From positions 1,674,001-1,738,000 of the forward strand of contig BAAHQB010000001.1 in assembly GCA_054601695.1 (NCBI GenBank): 64,000 bases of DNA, given 5' to 3'. Below are positions 47,075 through 64,000 of the stretch, one piece after another (within the stretch, counting starts at the first letter, position 1; every line of letters starts with the position of its first letter). This DNA comes from Amorphochlora amoebiformis. Its lineage: Eukaryota > Cercozoa > Chlorarachniophyceae. A model generated the notes under the pieces. That model was not told where the DNA came from, did not search any database, and was given only the letters and a program-made list of their open reading frames with translations. The translations under genes and the position numbers were made by a program.

Positions 47075-47107
<33 letters not shown>

Positions 47108-47442
47108 GTATATCATATAAAAACATTTTATTCTTTACACATTTATAATATATATATATATATATATAAGATATATATATATATATATATTATATATATA
47201 ATATATATATATATATTATATATAATATATATATATATATATTATATATGTGTATATATAAAATATAAATATATATACACAATGTGAATTAAATCACATT
47301 TTTTTTGTAACTGTATCCATCATCAGGTCTGCCCGAGGCCCACTTGGCGACTCACTCCGACGCGACTTCTCTGCCATCCGTATTCGTTGAACAATCCAGT
47401 CTAAACCCTCGCTCTCACTTCCGTCTTCCTCACCAAGCTTGA
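45800..47442 (+). CDS. Unrecognised 155-residue protein, three exons
   Basis: Exon 1 (45800-46127) starts [20 protein letters not shown] and continues with [20 protein letters not shown], a Pro/Thr/Ser segment ([19 protein letters not shown]) and [16 protein letters not shown] 24-base exon (46385-46408, LIYDAVF) and a last exon (47327-47442, [18 protein letters not shown]..., TGA) continue through two phase-1 introns, giving 156 codons. The basic, disordered N terminus could be a targeting peptide, but this is not decisive. The minus strand of exon 1 is also open for 143 codons but is Cys/Trp-rich and looks like a shadow. The last exon competes with a minus-strand reading ([20 protein letters not shown]) of similar quality. 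Confidence 0.45.
47044..47149 (+). repeat. Two copies of a ~35-bp unique segment around a TA tract
   Basis: ATCATATGAAAACATTTTAT followed by TCTTTACACATTTATA at 47044 recurs at about 47112 with one or two changes. It lies in the second intron of the 45800-47442 gene. Confidence 0.85.
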
Positions 47443-47560
47443 AATATAAGTTAAAAAAAATTACTCTGGGTACTGTCACTCAGATCTAGGGGCGTCCTCG
47501 AGATTTTTTTTCTCCAAATCATACCTATATTTCCTATCGTTTCCTATCGTTGTCCCGAGT

Positions 47561-47854
47561 ATGTATGGCAAAGATGCATGTAAAATTGTCTTATTTCTCG
47601 AGCGCTGCTCTAGACCCTTCTTATTAAAGACTGCTCATGAATTATTTATTAAAGTAATCATTTTGGGTTATTCATTTTTTTTCTTGGAAGTCGATCGACA
47701 GATGATTTACATGTCTATAATATTATATATACGTCATTATATAGGTATCAGTAGAAATAATAGGTTTGTGTCGTTCTGGAATACAATGAAGCCGCGCTTG
47801 AAGAAAGCTATCGCCTTATCGCACGCTAGAAGCTGGCCAATTGTTGCACTCTAG
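47561..47854 (+). CDS. Open frame of 97 codons, doubtful gene
   Basis: The frame runs from ATG at 47561 to TAG at 47854 across unique AT-rich sequence and reads DACKIVLFLERCSRPF, KVIILGYSFFFLEVD and MKPRLKKAIALSHARSWPIV. An internal GTAATC near 47656 and TATATAG near 47744 could mark an intron instead. No family is recognised. It lies between a plus-strand gene end and the KIN17 terminus. Confidence 0.22.
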   Translation: MYGKDACKIVLFLERCSRPFLLKTAHELFIKVIILGYSFFFLEVDRQMIYMSIILYIRHYIGISRNNRFVSFWNTMKPRLKKAIALSHARSWPIVAL

Positions 47855-48339
47855 ACGTCGTCGTTCCGTCCGAGAGAGCCTAGTTGTGTTTGCATAGTTG
47901 TGAGCATGCAAAACGAACTTGTTGCCTCTGAAGACAGACAAATCGAATCAATGATATATTATTGTGGTTTTATTGATTATTTTGATGTGCACTAAGGCTT
48001 AGTGATATCGTTATATCGATGATCAGTGACGAATCACTGACGATTTTCAGAATTACTGGAAAGTTCAAAAACTATCTAGACTCTAGAGACTCGCGCTAGA
48101 TACATGACTAACTATACGTACGGCTAATCTACTCTAGTTTTTTGCTAGCACGTAAGATGTGTCTATACGCTAGTACGTCTATAATTATACATCTAGTATA
48201 TCCGCCTAGAACTGCCAGTGTAGATAATTACTAGAATTAACTAGATTAATGCATACTAGGCATATGGGCTAGATGAGAACTTCATGCAGCATGATACTTT
48301 ACCGAACTTCATAAATTCATATCATTAATGTAGCCTTTG
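47855..48339. other. Intergenic, hairpin cluster and CTAG-dense tract
   Basis: The region contains three adjacent inverted repeats (47990-48040) and a roughly 200-bp stretch, 48079-48275, with about twelve CTAG tetranucleotides. It is free of TA repeat. It lies just beyond the KIN17 stop on the minus strand, so it may include that gene's 3' end. Confidence 0.5.
47990..48040. repeat. Three consecutive perfect inverted repeats
   Basis: CACTAAG-G-CTTAGTG (47990-48004), GATAT-CGTT-ATATC (48004-48017) and TCAGTGA-CGAA-TCACTGA (48023-48040) follow each other almost without gap. The third has a 7-bp stem and a four-base loop. They could form RNA or cruciform hairpins; a 3'-end role is only a guess from position. 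Confidence 0.75.
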
Positions 48340-56901
<8,562 letters not shown>

Positions 56902-57031
56902 TGTAAGGCAACGTCCGAGGTGGATGCCACGGAAGTGTCACTCGGGTTTGTCACAGTAATTTCGGAATCCAGCACATTAGACTCCGAAGCACGGGGATTG
57001 GGTGGGAATCCCCGGCGTGACATCTTTCGAC
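56902..57031. promoter_or_regulatory. 130-bp bidirectional promoter, KIN17 / TRMT61A
   Basis: The KIN17 and TRMT61A start codons are divergent with 130 bp between them. The spacer is unique and relatively GC-rich. It contains CTCCGAAG at 56982-56989 and GGGAATCCC at 57004-57012, both shared with the OGG1/Rix1-like spacer. No TATA box is evident. Confidence 0.7.
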
Positions 57032-63539
<6,508 letters not shown>

Positions 63540-63594
63540 TAGGTTTCGAGCTAATGGGGGAAGGTGGGACAGGCTGGGGAGGGATTGGGATTTC

Positions 63595-63631
<37 letters not shown>

Positions 63632-63667
63632 ATTATAAAAACATAATATGGATGCATACAAGTATAC

Positions 63668-63740
<73 letters not shown>

Positions 63741-63780
63741 TATATACATATATACATACATACACATACTTTTACATATG

Positions 63781-63813
<33 letters not shown>

Positions 63814-63904
63814 ATTATATTAGATATATATGTAAATAACATTCATGTGTATCAACTCTTACATATATAAATTATGATGTAGGTATTATATACAATATAT
63901 GTAT

Positions 63905-63950
<46 letters not shown>

Positions 63951-64000
63951 TACTTTCATAGTACCTATGTATACATATCGTAAATGTGTATATCCATATG
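63540..64000. other. Window end: TA repeat, no gene seen
   Basis: Unique sequence to about 63597, then (TA)n with ACAT and TGTA interruptions to the end. It may be the next TRMT61A intron or 3' flank. Confidence 0.4.

Overview
This is nuclear DNA from an intron-rich eukaryote, probably a protist or alga; I cannot name the species. Genes are split by spliceosomal introns (GT-AG, a few apparently GC-AG), many of them filled with (TA)n microsatellite. Interstitial telomere-type repeats are of the CCCTAA/TTAGGG class. The standard code fits: TAA, TAG and TGA all occur as terminators. My exon models total about 7.7 kb, roughly 12% of the window. Most of the rest is (TA)n, (TC)n or telomere-like sequence. 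Many long YIYIYI or SLSLSL reading frames are artefacts of these repeats and are not listed. Exon models were built by hand from splice sites, reading-frame continuity and recalled family motifs; no search was run.

Layout. 1-2304 (+): 3' part of an unrecognised gene. 3372-7437 (+): a tentative small gene. 8997 to about 20200 (+): a histidine-phosphatase (phosphoglycerate mutase-like) gene whose introns carry a CCCTAA array, a (TC)n/(TA)n composite satellite and a TTAGGG array. 22000-27198 (-): OGG1, 8-oxoguanine DNA glycosylase, 11 exons. 27320-33758 (+): a helical-repeat protein resembling the Rix1/PELP1 ribosome-biogenesis family, 12 exons. 34109-42824 (+): an unrecognised coiled, acidic protein with a C-terminal nuclear-localisation-type tail, 14 exons. 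43614-44535 (+): a small acidic protein. 45800-47442 (+): an unrecognised gene. 48340-56901 (-): KIN17, 18 exons. 57032-63539 (+): TRMT61A/Trm61, catalytic subunit of the tRNA m1A58 methyltransferase, 13 exons, possibly continuing past the window.

Organisation. Two head-to-head pairs share very short intergenic regions: OGG1/Rix1-like (121 bp between ATGs) and KIN17/TRMT61A (130 bp). The phosphatase gene and OGG1 are convergent. Four recognised products act in DNA repair, nucleic-acid binding, ribosome biogenesis or tRNA modification, but they are housekeeping genes and no operon-like logic is implied.

The most unusual features are structural. Telomere-like arrays in opposite orientation lie inside one gene, linked by an inverted 44-bp segment. 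Short unique segments, several at 5' splice sites, have been locally multiplied between TA tracts. A 21-bp-phased CACGTG cluster lies upstream of the phosphatase gene. Probable GC-AG introns occur in two conserved genes.
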